Assembly: GCF_017562075.2 (NCBI RefSeq)
Contig: NC_054082.1
Span: forward strand, 39,134,442 to 39,198,441
Origin: Anopheles merus
Lineage: Eukaryota > Arthropoda > Insecta > Diptera > Culicidae
Length of the DNA: 64,000 nucleotides
Direction of reading: 5' to 3'
In this document: positions 13,269-22,333 of the stretch, piece after piece
Layout: every line of letters starts with the position of its first letter
Position numbering within the stretch: position 1 is the first letter of the stretch
The notes under the pieces: generated by a model
The model's database searches: none
The model's input: only the letters and a program-made list of their open reading frames with translations
What the model was told of the DNA's origin: nothing
Position numbers and translations under genes: made by a program

Positions 13269-13854
13269 TTTGCCGGTTCAATATTGTCAGCAAGGTGCTA
13301 TCGTTCGTGCGTTCCGTTCTTTAAAAAAACCGGCTTTGTCCGGCTGTTGCTTGCTGCGTACAAGATAACTGTTCACTCTTTCTCGCACACAGTATGTGTT
13401 GTCTGTGCACTCTCCCATGCTCACAGGAATATTCATCGCACTTCGTCGCGTATCGTTTATAAAAATCGTGATAAGCGAGACCAAAAATGTTATTTGGTGT
13501 TATGGTGCAATTTGTAACATCTATTATACTTTTTGTTATAATTTAGCTTATCCTAACCAGACAAATAATTATTATAAAATTTAAATCTGTACTCATATGG
13601 CAGAACGGGTTGGAAGAGATGTATTATAATATGCGATTATGAACAACGAAAAATAAAATGTATTTATGCCACGATATCCGCTTGATCTTGGCACTCGGCA
13701 TGATTCCAATATTTATCCATTCGATTCGAAGCATTCTGTTCCATTCGACAACCGTTTGAGTGCCGTGATGTTGTAAACGATTTATGTGAAAGAACAAATA
13801 GTCTAAGTAGTAAGTGAAATTCAAATAATTAGTCAATCTCGTGATACAATCGTC

Positions 13855-14005
13855 AACTCCTACCACTCAATAACATCGGCATGGGTAAAAGCCTTGAATG
13901 GATCGTGCCCCAATACGCTGGGATGATTATCCTGCTATGGGCATTTAAGTTACTGATAGCCTATTAGTGGTACAGAAAGGCTTTGACCGAAAATGGTCGT
14001 CGCAT
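13855..14005 (+). mobile_element. Decayed SINE copy carried inside the hAT element
   Basis: This aligns by eye with the full-length SINE at 38195-38395. It shares AACATCGGCATGGG-like B-box surroundings, ATTATCCTGCTATGGG against ACTATCCTGCTATGGG, then AGTTACTGATAGCC against AGTCACTGAAAGCC and GGCTTTGACCG against GGCCTTGACCG. It is much more diverged than the hAT boundaries, so it was probably captured by the hAT family before this insertion. Confidence 0.6.
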
Positions 14006-14147
14006 CTAAAAAGTTTAAAAATGCTAGATAATAAATGCATGCTTTATATTAGCACAACTGGTACAGCTTCCTGGACATCAGGTTGAACCCATTTGGATTT
14101 GGTGATTTCAGAATGATGAATGCCTTTTCATATCCTGTCTCAAGTAA

Positions 14148-14167
14148 CCCCCCCCCCCCCCCCCCCC
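14148..14167 (+). repeat. Poly-C tract, 20 bp, inside hAT
   Basis: Twenty consecutive C. Length is likely unstable and prone to sequencing error. Confidence 0.9.
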
Positions 14168-14282
14168 GGATGACAGTTTTGCTTCTAAGCCCTGGGTCGG
14201 TTCATTTGCACCCCAGGTTCACGTTCCGTTCTTTTTGAAAAATGAACTAGTTCCGTTCCGTTCCTTTTTTTTAACGAAATTC

Positions 14283-14291
14283 CCAACACTA
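14283..14291 (-). repeat. hAT terminal inverted repeat, right
   Basis: CCAACACTA, inverse of 13009-13017. Its final TAG on the minus strand creates the premature stop in the RTE frame. Confidence 0.85.
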
Positions 14292-14299
14292 CTCTGCCG
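14292..14299. repeat. 8-bp target duplication, right copy (hAT)
   Basis: CTCTGCCG, identical to 13001-13008. Confidence 0.9.
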
Positions 14300-16346
14300 C
14301 CTGCTCGATCCCTTGGTAGGCTTCTGCTACATAGGAGAGCCGCAGACCAATGATGTCTATATCATCAGCGTATGCCAGGATCTGGGTTGACTTATAGAAG
14401 ATGGTTCCCGTAGTCTCCACCCTCGAGTCACGGATGGCCCTCTCTAGCGCCAGATTGAATAAGAGACAAGCAAGCCCGTCCCCCTGGCGCAGACCCTTGG
14501 TGGTAGCAAAAGGTCCTGAGACTTTTCCATCCACACTCACCTGGCATGTGACGTTGGTCATAGTCATTCTAACTAGCCTTATCAGTTTGGCCGGGATTCC
14601 AAAAGAGCTCATAGCGTCATACAGTTTTACCCTGGCTATGCTATCATATGCGGCTTTGAAGTCAATGAAGAGATGGTATGTGTCGTTTTTGTATTCAGCC
14701 ATCTTCTCCAAGATCTGCCGCATGGTGAAGATCTGATCAGTGGTTGATTTTCCGTTTCGGAATCCTCTTTGATAGTTTCCGACTATCTCTTCGACGTGCG
14801 GGACAAGGCGATCCTGAAGGATCAGGGAGAATATTTTATAGGCGGTATTCAACACCGTAATACCCCTGTAGTTGTTGCAGTCCAACCTGTCTCCCTTCTT
14901 GTATACGGGGTAGATGATGCCGAGATTCCAATCACAAGGCATCGATTCGCTATCCCACACCTCAGTAACAATTTGATGAATCTCGTTTTCCAGTCGTGCA
15001 CCTCCATTCTTGACCAGTTCGGCTGCAATTCCGTCGGTTCCGGGTGCCTTGTTATTTTTCAGCCGACGGATAGCCTTTCGTGTTTCTTCTATGCTAGGTG
15101 GCAGTAGCATGTCACCATCTGCTAGTGGCGCTTCTAGCTGTTCGTTAAACTGGTCATTGAGTAGTTCATCAAAGTACTGAGCCCACCGCGAGAGGACCTC
15201 TGGCTGGTTACTGACCAGATCTCCATCCTTGTTGCGACAGCAGGTTACCTTAGGTACAACGTTGTTTCGGTGACCTGCTATCGCTTGGTAAAACTTTCGT
15301 GTCGGTCCGTACGCCTCTCTGGTTTGCTCGAGTTCCCGCATGTTTTGCTCTTCCAAAGCATGCTTCTTAGAGCGGTGAACTCTTTTCTCTTCGCGTCTGA
15401 GCCGTGAATATTCATCTGCGCATGCCCGCGTTCTATGCCGTTGCTGCATTGCTCGGTATGCAGTATTCTTACGTTCGGTCACTTGTCTGCATTCATCGTC
15501 GAACCAGCCAGATTTGGTGTTGCCACGACGTGGTGGGAGTATATTTCTTGCACAGTTTATTATTTTTGTTTTTAGAGCGTTCCACCTCTCGATCGTAGTT
15601 TCATATCTGTTTTCTGGTAGTAGAGACTCGTCTAAAGCGGCTTTGAATTCCTGTTGGACAGTAATGTCCCTTAGAGAGTCCGTGTTGAGCCGAGGCTGCG
15701 TGTTTTCTCCGCCCCCATTGGTGCGGGGGCGGGCGATTCTACAACGTATCACTAAGCCAACCAAGTAGTGATCGGAATCGATATTGGCTCCTCGATAAGT
15801 TCTGACGTTTAACAGGCTCGACTGTCGTCGGAGGCTTATTAACACGTGGTCGATCTGGTTGAAGGATTCGCCATCCGGGTGCGCCCACGTCATTTTGTGG
15901 ATGTCCCTCCGCGCAAATTTGGTACTTCCTACGACCAGATTGTTCGCTGCGGCGAACTGGACCAATCTACTACCATTATCGTTACTGTGCTCATGCAGAC
16001 TGTGACAGCCAGTGTATTGGCGGTACATTGGCTCCCAACCGACTTTTGCGTTGAAGTCCCCCAGGATGATTTTGAGGTCATGCCTGGGGCACGCATCTAT
16101 AGTTCTAGCGAGGCGGCCGTAAAAAAGGTCCTTCTCCTCTTCCTCTTTATCTTCGGTAGGGGCGTGAACGTTTATGAGGCTTATATTAAAAAATTTGCCT
16201 CGCATGCGCAGGGTGCATAGCCTATCGTTTATAGCCTTGAAATCTATGATTACGGATTTCAGCCGGGGACCTACGGCGAAACCCGTTCCGAGCACGTGGT
16301 GGCGGTCGTGGCAGCTGTAGTAAATATCGTAGCATTGCTTACCACG

Positions 16347-16358
16347 TAATTCTAGATA
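16347..16358. repeat. Possible target duplication, 5' side of RTE element
   Basis: TAATTCTAGATA, 11 of 12 identical to 12237-12248. If real, the RTE copy begins at 16346. Confidence 0.4.
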
Positions 16359-16364
16359 GTCAGT

Positions 16365-17366
16365 TTATCTATTTTCGGTTGGTTTCAAAGCTATATTAAA
16401 TTGTTTATTGGCATATGTTAACGTTACAGAAGCTTAAATAAATATTATAGAATATTGATAAATACATCAGTAAATATGATTTCAAATGAAATTAGTTTCA
16501 ATGATAATAGTACCAATTTCAAACAAATAGAACGAAATTGTAACCATCAGCTTTGCATGAAAAACTGTCGTTATGTATAGTAAAAAAAACTCTCCATTTA
16601 TATTCCACATCGTGTGCACAGTCTGGATCTGGTTAAACTTTAATCGCACGAAATGAAAAGCAAAAACTATCCCACCGAAGCAGTGCACAGAGACAATTTA
16701 TTGAAACTGTACCGCTACATCCCTGCCATGGTTCATTTTCCGTTATCATCTCTACCATCACCGAATTTGTGCAGCCCACCCAGTGGGAAAAAGGCAGCAC
16801 AACTTCAGGCAAATGATAGATGTACATTTTTGTGATAGTAATAAATTTCTTCCAGCATATTAATGGCCCGGTTGGACAGGGACGCTGCTGGTACTGCTGC
16901 TGCTGCTGCTACCAGCTGTGAAGCCAATTCGAGGTCGTCAGCCAATGTAGGCGGCTGAGTGGAGATCGTTTAGTTTTGGCTATCATATTCACTTATCGAA
17001 AATTGTCGTTCAATGGTTTGAGAAAAGGACGCACAGTACGTGGCGTGATAAAGTGGGTGGGAAGTGAACGGTTTTTTTGTTCTATTTTATATATATATAT
17101 ACCGCACACCCCGTACCAGAATGAATGGTGTACGGTGGTTCTGTTTCGGACTTGAATGAATGTCCCATGTGTCTTGGACCGGCCTTTACGTCATGCTGTG
17201 TAGTTGCAAAATGAGCCGATGGGAAAATCAAAACGGGCCCATTTGAGCGTTTAATGTAGATGTTGTGCCGACGTTAACGATAAATACGTGCGGTAATGAT
17301 TAATTCATTTACGAACACAGTGATGTGGTTTAATTATTAACCTAATTAAGGAGCATTTATGTACAC

Positions 17367-17367
<1 letters not shown>
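16365..17367. other. Non-coding, no gene recognised
   Basis: AT-rich flank of the RTE element. A short (CTG)n lies at about 16893-16910 and a (TA)n near 17088-17101. No gene is seen. Confidence 0.5.

Positions 17368-17415
<48 letters not shown>
17368..17415 (+). repeat. (TG)24 microsatellite
   Basis: Uninterrupted TG dinucleotides over 48 bp. Confidence 0.95.
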
Positions 17416-17419
<4 letters not shown>

Positions 17420-18971
17420 CACGGGCAGGTTTTGCAACAGTTTCATAAAATGAGATTTACTACCGGTCAGAAGAACTGCCGAATGCTGAGAATGCTGAGC
17501 AAAATGTGCCTTTTTCTTCATCTCCACTTGCATGCATAATAAATTCGCACCAGCTAGCATTTGGCAGATTTGCATGTGCGATTTCTTCACACTGCGTATG
17601 AAAAGAATGAGAAAAATTTAAATTCTCATTTCGTAAGGTACAAAAAGCTGCTGCTAACTGCTATATTTTTACTCCTTTCTGTTGGTCTAGTGTGTGTTTG
17701 CCTGTGGTGTGACTATGCAATTGAGTGGTAAATATTTCACCAGCAGAGGCTGGCAAAAAGGTGTTCGTTTTTGTGGTGAGCAAGGGATGAGTTGCATCAC
17801 ACACCGGTCCTCCGAAAGCGGTGAGACTAAGTAATTTCTCGTACAGCATTCACTGTTCACTGTGTCCAATGCGTCCCAAGCCTTAATAAGTATATCCGAA
17901 TAGATAGACCAAGTCTCCTCGAAGCAATTTGTGGCACGGAATGTGTATCTGTTTGTGCTCTACTGGCACAAAAGTCTGGCAAAGAACAAAAAGGCATGGG
18001 TTGATAAACGGCTCATATGCTCAATGTTCTAGAAGCAATTTATAAATATATATTAGAGTTCTTCATCAGCCGAGAGTCTACTGCCAACTTTCACTGCCAT
18101 GTTTGCTGTGTTTGTTAAACTTTGCAATATGTTCCGCTTTTTCTGAGCGTTTCAGTGAGAAAGACGGCTCCATCGTAGTAGTGTGAGGCAATAAAAGCTG
18201 TTTATAGAATTGGCTTAAATGAAAGAAAAATGATTACTGATTTATAACTAAAAAGTATAAATTTATGTGTTGTAGTTTTACTGCAAAAAGGCTTATGTAG
18301 TTTTTTTTAAATATTGAGAAACTATTTCTAAACAGAAATACAAAACTTGAGTTTGTTTAATACTATTAAAGACGATGCAAGCACACAAATTACGCTTTGC
18401 ATGCTTACTGAGTGCTAACAATTTTCGTTTGTTTTGTAATGCTGGTGCCTTAAGGTACGAACAACACTCTTAAAAAAGCAGCTACTGTGTTTGTTGAGTT
18501 TTGCATGCAGATGGTCCAAACGGCATTGAAGTTTCGCAACATTTAGCAGTAATTTATGCGATCCACTACTGCTGCACGTTCGATGCTACTATCATTACCA
18601 AGACTAGCAAAGGTGCACGTCGGGGCGGGCTGTTTGTAAATCAGTGTCTGTTGGTAGGATTTTTTGATAAATTTGATGCCACATTGGAAAAATGTTCAAA
18701 GTTTTTTACGCTTCTTACTTTTTGTACTTAGGCCCGAGGCGGCTTGAAGGCAGTCAGAGCAGAGCGTTGCTGGTTAAGTAGATGGTAAAGGAAAGACATT
18801 TCCGGCAGGTGATCCTAATGGAGCTGCTGAGTAAATTATGGCCGTTTCGTATTCAGGTAGCTGAAAGGCGTGCAAAGTTTACTAAATAATTTAAGGCGCC
18901 TTGTTCAACTAAAAAAACAATGCGAAATCACCAATCATTGTTGAAGTTAGGTTTGGCAAATGTTGACTGTA
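17416..18971. other. Non-coding, no gene recognised
   Basis: No repeat, RNA or coding domain recognised. Confidence 0.5.
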
Positions 18972-18981
18972 CTTTACAGGT
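18972..18981. repeat. SINE target duplication, left
   Basis: CTTTACAGGT, matching CTTTATAGGT at 19179-19188 in 9 of 10 positions. It overlaps the end of the MITE. Confidence 0.6.
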
Positions 18982-19178
18982 TTATGGGCGGTCCCGTGGT
19001 ACAGTAGTCAGCTCGCAAGACTTAATAACATGCCCGTTGTGGGTTCAGGCCGTCGTATGGACTGCCCCTCCTCGTAGCAAGGACTGACTTATCCCGCTGC
19101 ATGGTACTGAAAATAAAGTTTCGAAAACATGTATAGGCAAGCATGTCAGCGTAGTATGTTACGCCAAATAGAAGAATT
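18982..19178 (+). mobile_element. tRNA-derived SINE, second-tail subtype
   Basis: The head has an A-box-like TGGTACAGTAGTC and a B box GGGTTCAGGCC, spaced as in RNA polymerase III promoters of tRNA genes. The head closely matches the SINE at 38195, but the 3' end (GTTACGCCAAATAGAAGAA) differs and instead matches the fragment at 12078-12183. It is about 197 bp long and flanked by a 10-bp near-perfect duplication. It sits inside the left TIR of a MITE. Confidence 0.7.
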
Positions 19179-19188
19179 CTTTATAGGT
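19179..19188. repeat. SINE target duplication, right
   Basis: CTTTATAGGT; see 18972-18981. One C/T difference separates the copies. Confidence 0.6.
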
Positions 19189-19378
19189 GACTCCCGAGAT
19201 ACGACTACATTTGGGACCAAAAAAATATCGAATATCTGTAAATATATATTTTATTGAAATTGAAGAGTCCAAATCTATGATATCGTGTAGTTTAATTTAA
19301 TCAATGTTCGATTATGTAATAATGTTATTCGACAGATTCGACACCATATTTCGAGTATGGGTAGTTGGGGAATTTTAA

Positions 19379-19387
19379 TAAAGGTGT
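19379..19387. repeat. RTE fragment target duplication, left
   Basis: TAAAGGTGT, identical to 19465-19473. Confidence 0.75.
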
Positions 19388-19464
19388 CTTACTCACTTTC
19401 TTAGCTGGCGCTGCAATCGCTTTGCGGTCTTGGCCTGCCTCAGGAGTGTCCGAAACCGGTCTAG
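19388..19464 (-). mobile_element. 77-bp 3' fragment of the RTE element
   Basis: It shares GCTTTGCGGTCTTGGCCTGC and the following CTCAGGAGTGTCCGAAACCG with the RTE 3' end at 12278-12320, and starts with a decayed (ACTT)n tail. Identical 9-bp duplications flank it, so it is a severely 5'-truncated insertion, not a remnant of a larger copy. It interrupts the MITE at 18977-19592. Confidence 0.8.
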
Positions 19465-19473
19465 TAAAGGTGT
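19465..19473. repeat. RTE fragment target duplication, right
   Basis: TAAAGGTGT, identical to 19379-19387. Confidence 0.75.
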
Positions 19474-19594
19474 ATGTAACAGTTATCAGTAAAATATAAA
19501 AAATGCATCTTTTTTATCTTAAAATGACAGCTTTTGACTGTCAAAATCAAAATCGTCGTAGCTCGAGGGGGTCGTATCTTGAGGGTCGCATGTA

Positions 19595-22279
19595 CCGGCA
19601 TTTTAACCCGCTGTACTATTCGGTAAATTCAGAGGCTTCTTGAAATAAATGCGCACAACTAAATGCATTGTTTTGGTATCATACGAAATATTCAAAGAAA
19701 TAATGCTGTGACAAATAAAAAAGAAGAATGTTTGGAATTGATGCATGTGCCATAAGCGTAGTCAATGCAACGTTTCGATGATTGATTTCTAAGTGCAAGT
19801 TTTTGTGACGCTCGTCGTCGTATTGAAAAAAAGCTCACAAATCACAATGCGTATGACGATAGTGCCGAAAAGAGTCACAAAAAAACCTCACGTATTTACT
19901 CACCCCTGTCCGCCCTGATAGGCTGTCAGAAAATATGAAAGCACCGAGCACGGTATGGAAGCGCCGTTACTGAAACAAAGTGTATCAAACGGTACGATGT
20001 CAGTGAGTTAATTTATTGCACTAGCCTATACTTCAGCTTCCTGACCTCATTACGCCGAACAGATGGGTTTACAAAATCTGCCAAAACGAGCGACACCCGA
20101 GATGGCGCACTTTCGTTCCGGTGTTGGCAAAGCGTTTAACAGCTTCATAGCCGCTCGAGTGAAGGCGGAAGACAGATAAAATCCGCCCGAAGGATAAATC
20201 GAGCCTCGGCACCGTGCGTCAACTTCCGTGCCACCTCATATACCCCGCTCTTTTTTCCTCCCCCTCCTACTTCACCCATTTTTCCCCGATCCCGCTCGTC
20301 TACATTCTCTCTCACGGTGTAGGTTTCGTTTCGAGATCGGGACAGATTGAGTGACAGGCTCGGGATTGGAGCGAATGGAACCTAACGGAAATTCAATTAC
20401 ACCATCAATTTGACTTTTTCTCCGTTCAATCAGGTTTCAACCTTTGGGGAAGGTTGACAGCTCCGGGGCAGGCCGGCACGTAAGGGACACCGGTGCGAGC
20501 GTTTCAGACGACAGCATCGGCCGGCTTGGATAGTTGTAGAAGAGTGGAAATGAAAAATTATTCTTCGGGACGGTTCCAAAGCAGCTTACCGGGACGTGTC
20601 GGGTAAATGCACTCGTCGGTGCAACGAGCCTGCTGCTGCTGCTCCGATCAGAAACAAATGACAGTTTTATTTTGGCGCCCTTTTGTGTTTATTAAGAGCA
20701 TTTATGTCATGTGAATGTTCAATACCGCTTTTGCGTGGTGGCTTGAAATTGTGTGTGTGTTGAAATAGTTTGGAATATGGTTGGTGGGTGTGGATCGCTC
20801 CAGTGGAAATGTGAATTGGAGTATTGAGCTTTTGCTCCCGATTTTGAAACTGAATTTGAGCTTTTGTTCAAACAAATATAACCGTAATGTCAATTTTATG
20901 TTATGCGTTGACCATTTGTTAAATAAAACCACACATTTACATTCAAATTCCTGTTTGTTATTCTTGTAAACATTTTCAATTGTTATGTGTGCTTATGGAT
21001 TTTTGGAATTAATTACCTAATGTGTGAATAAACAAATAAAAAAAAATCATTTTAATTGCAGCTAATGGATTTGTTTAAAATTGATTTGAAGAAATGGTTT
21101 TCCATTTATCATACTCATATACACAATAGAAATCCCATAACGGTGGTGCTTAAAAAAATATTTCTACTACAAGTATTTTAAGACATTCATCTATATTTGG
21201 TAAATTTTAGCTAGCATTATTACCTTCACTTGTTTGGGAAAGCCCGCTACGAGGCAGCGAACAGGTACAAGCGTCTACAAACCCACCTTAGGTAAATTAA
21301 CAAATGTACTACTCATCGGCTACATTTATACATGGTGCAAGTGATTCACCATTGCGCACCAAAGAAAAACACAAACTCAATTACAGTTGACAAAGTTTTA
21401 ATGCTTCATCGGTGTTGTTGTTGTGAGTGATGATGCTGTTGCTGCACTAGCTTGGTGCTGTGAGTAAAGATGTATAACGAAAAAAAAAGACAAATAAGAA
21501 GGCCAAGCACTTGACATTGACAGTGGCGTAACGAGCGATACTTCTTGTTTGCGCTATAGCAATGCTCACTATAGACACATGCGGAAAAGGTTCGCGCAGT
21601 GCTGGGAAAGAATGAAATGAAATGTACGCATGTCGTCGGGGAAAAGGATCAACTAATTGAGTTTTGTGCCAACTGGCTTCACGAACCATGCTTATTTCAA
21701 CTTTTGTCATCAATGTGGTTTTCCAGAGATGTGTAGTTCGGTGGTCGACTTTGGTCGTTTTTGTTTGTAATTCTTCAAAACACTTGATGGTACAACTTTG
21801 CTAGATTGCTGGAAAGAGTTTCCTAGTTTTGAAGATTGCGATTAAGAAATGGTTCCCGTTTTTGATGGAGAAAAGGAAGAATGTGATAGTGGTGGTGTGA
21901 TGGTTTACCGGGATAAGTGTCGTTAACTGGACGGTTTAGTAGAAATTAAAACTGCAAACGATATCTCGCAGAGGCACTCTCGAAAAAAGCAATTTAAAGT
22001 AATCCGTGTATTTGGAATCTTTGGTGATAGAGGTTTACTTATAAATTGAATTATTCAATTTTTTCGATTTTTGCGCGCTGTTTTCGCTTCTCAATTGTAA
22101 TTTTTTATGATTTGATGGAGTTTAAAAAACATTGTATGAGAACTGTCTTTTTTTCCTCACAAAATTTAGTAGATTTTTTTTACTATAACAAAAATTAATA
22201 GTGAATAAAGAAAATTGTATGATTTATAAACAATAACTTCAAAACTATTATGTTCTAAGTTCTATCCTTCTTTGTGCAG
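19595..22279. other. Non-coding, no gene recognised
   Basis: A GC-richer stretch at about 20020-20640 stands out against AT-rich neighbours, but I see no frame with a domain. No repeat recognised. Confidence 0.5.
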
Positions 22280-22333
22280 GGCTTAAATTGTGATTCCATT
22301 GCGTCGAAGTGCAAAGCCGTGATGAAAGTATAG
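22280..22333 (+). CDS. Weak candidate terminal exon
   Basis: A good acceptor (pyrimidine-rich CCTTCTTTGTGCAG, ending at 22279) is followed by 17 open codons and a TAG stop; the other two frames stop within a few codons. An AATAAA occurs about 180 bp further on, near 22515. There is no recognised product, and such arrangements arise by chance in 64 kb. Confidence 0.12.
   Translation, partial: GLNCDSIASKCKAVMKV

Larger units (their letters stand above)
13009..14291. mobile_element. Non-autonomous hAT-type DNA transposon, 1283 bp
   Basis: The ends are TAGTGTTGG (13009-13017) and its exact reverse complement (14283-14291), flanked by the perfect 8-bp duplication CTCTGCCG. TIRs of this form with 8-bp duplications define hAT elements. 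No transposase frame is present: the only long frames are translations of the TTCCG array. Inside are the pentamer array (13093-13268), a decayed SINE (about 13855-14005) and a 20-bp poly-C run (14148-14167). TTCCG motifs recur near the right end (14220-14268). The insertion splits the RTE reverse transcriptase just after YADD. Identical duplications suggest a recent event. Confidence 0.85.
12249..16346 (-). mobile_element. RTE-clade non-LTR retrotransposon, 5'-truncated, interrupted by a hAT element
   Basis: A minus-strand LINE encoding an apurinic-type endonuclease followed by reverse transcriptase. The C-terminal half (12272-13008) and N-terminal half (14292-16364) are separated by a 1283-bp hAT-type insertion. 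The 3' UTR is only about 20 bp and ends in a (TAAG)n tail (12249-12265), a hallmark of RTE elements. The first part of the endonuclease is missing, so the copy is 5'-truncated. Neither half contains an internal stop or frameshift, which implies a fairly young insertion. The clade call rests on domain order, the short tailed 3' end and absence of an RNase H. Other LINE clades with similar C-termini are less likely. Confidence 0.8.
14289..16364 (-). pseudogene. RTE endonuclease / reverse transcriptase, N-terminal and catalytic part
   Basis: An open frame of about 690 codons on the minus strand. Counting residues from 16295: endonuclease motifs NVHAPTED (42-49), ILGDFNAKVG (77-86), NQIDHVLIS (146-154) and SDHYLVGL (174-181); then reverse transcriptase motifs LKNNKAPGTDGIAAELV (412-428), YRGITVLNTAYKIFS (476-490), LFIDFKAAYDS (542-552), GLRQGDGLACLLFN (601-614) and the catalytic AYADD (641-645, at 14361-14375). 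Codon 1 at 16295 is GTG, not a true start: the frame continues upstream to a stop at 16365-16367. The first endonuclease motifs, including the catalytic glutamate segment, are absent, so nicking activity is unlikely. The frame ends in TAG contributed by the hAT end. The DFKAAYD and YADD residues are intact. Confidence 0.85.
18977..19592. mobile_element. TA-flanked MITE (mariner/Tc1-like), carrying two later insertions
   Basis: The left end CAGGT (18977-18981) continues after the SINE as GACTCCCGAGATACGAC (19189-19205). The right end (19571-19592), read in reverse, is CATGCGACCCTCAAGATACGAC. Joined for comparison, the two termini agree at 17 of 22 positions, and each is bordered by TA (18975-18976 and 19593-19594). 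TA duplications with CA-starting TIRs suit Tc1/mariner-type MITEs. Without the SINE, the RTE fragment and their duplications the element would be about 320 bp. It contains a TGACAG/CTGTCA hairpin near 19525-19545 and no transposase. The family is not recognised. Confidence 0.6.

Noticed and set aside
12927..13293. Asn-Gly-Met repeat protein on the minus strand, superficially like an antigen or silk repeat
   Set aside because: It is the TTCCG pentamer array inside the hAT element read in frame, with no start context or conservation evidence.
14401..16220. Plus-strand frames of 60-124 codons inside the RTE region
   Set aside because: They are antisense shadows of the reverse-transcriptase frame.
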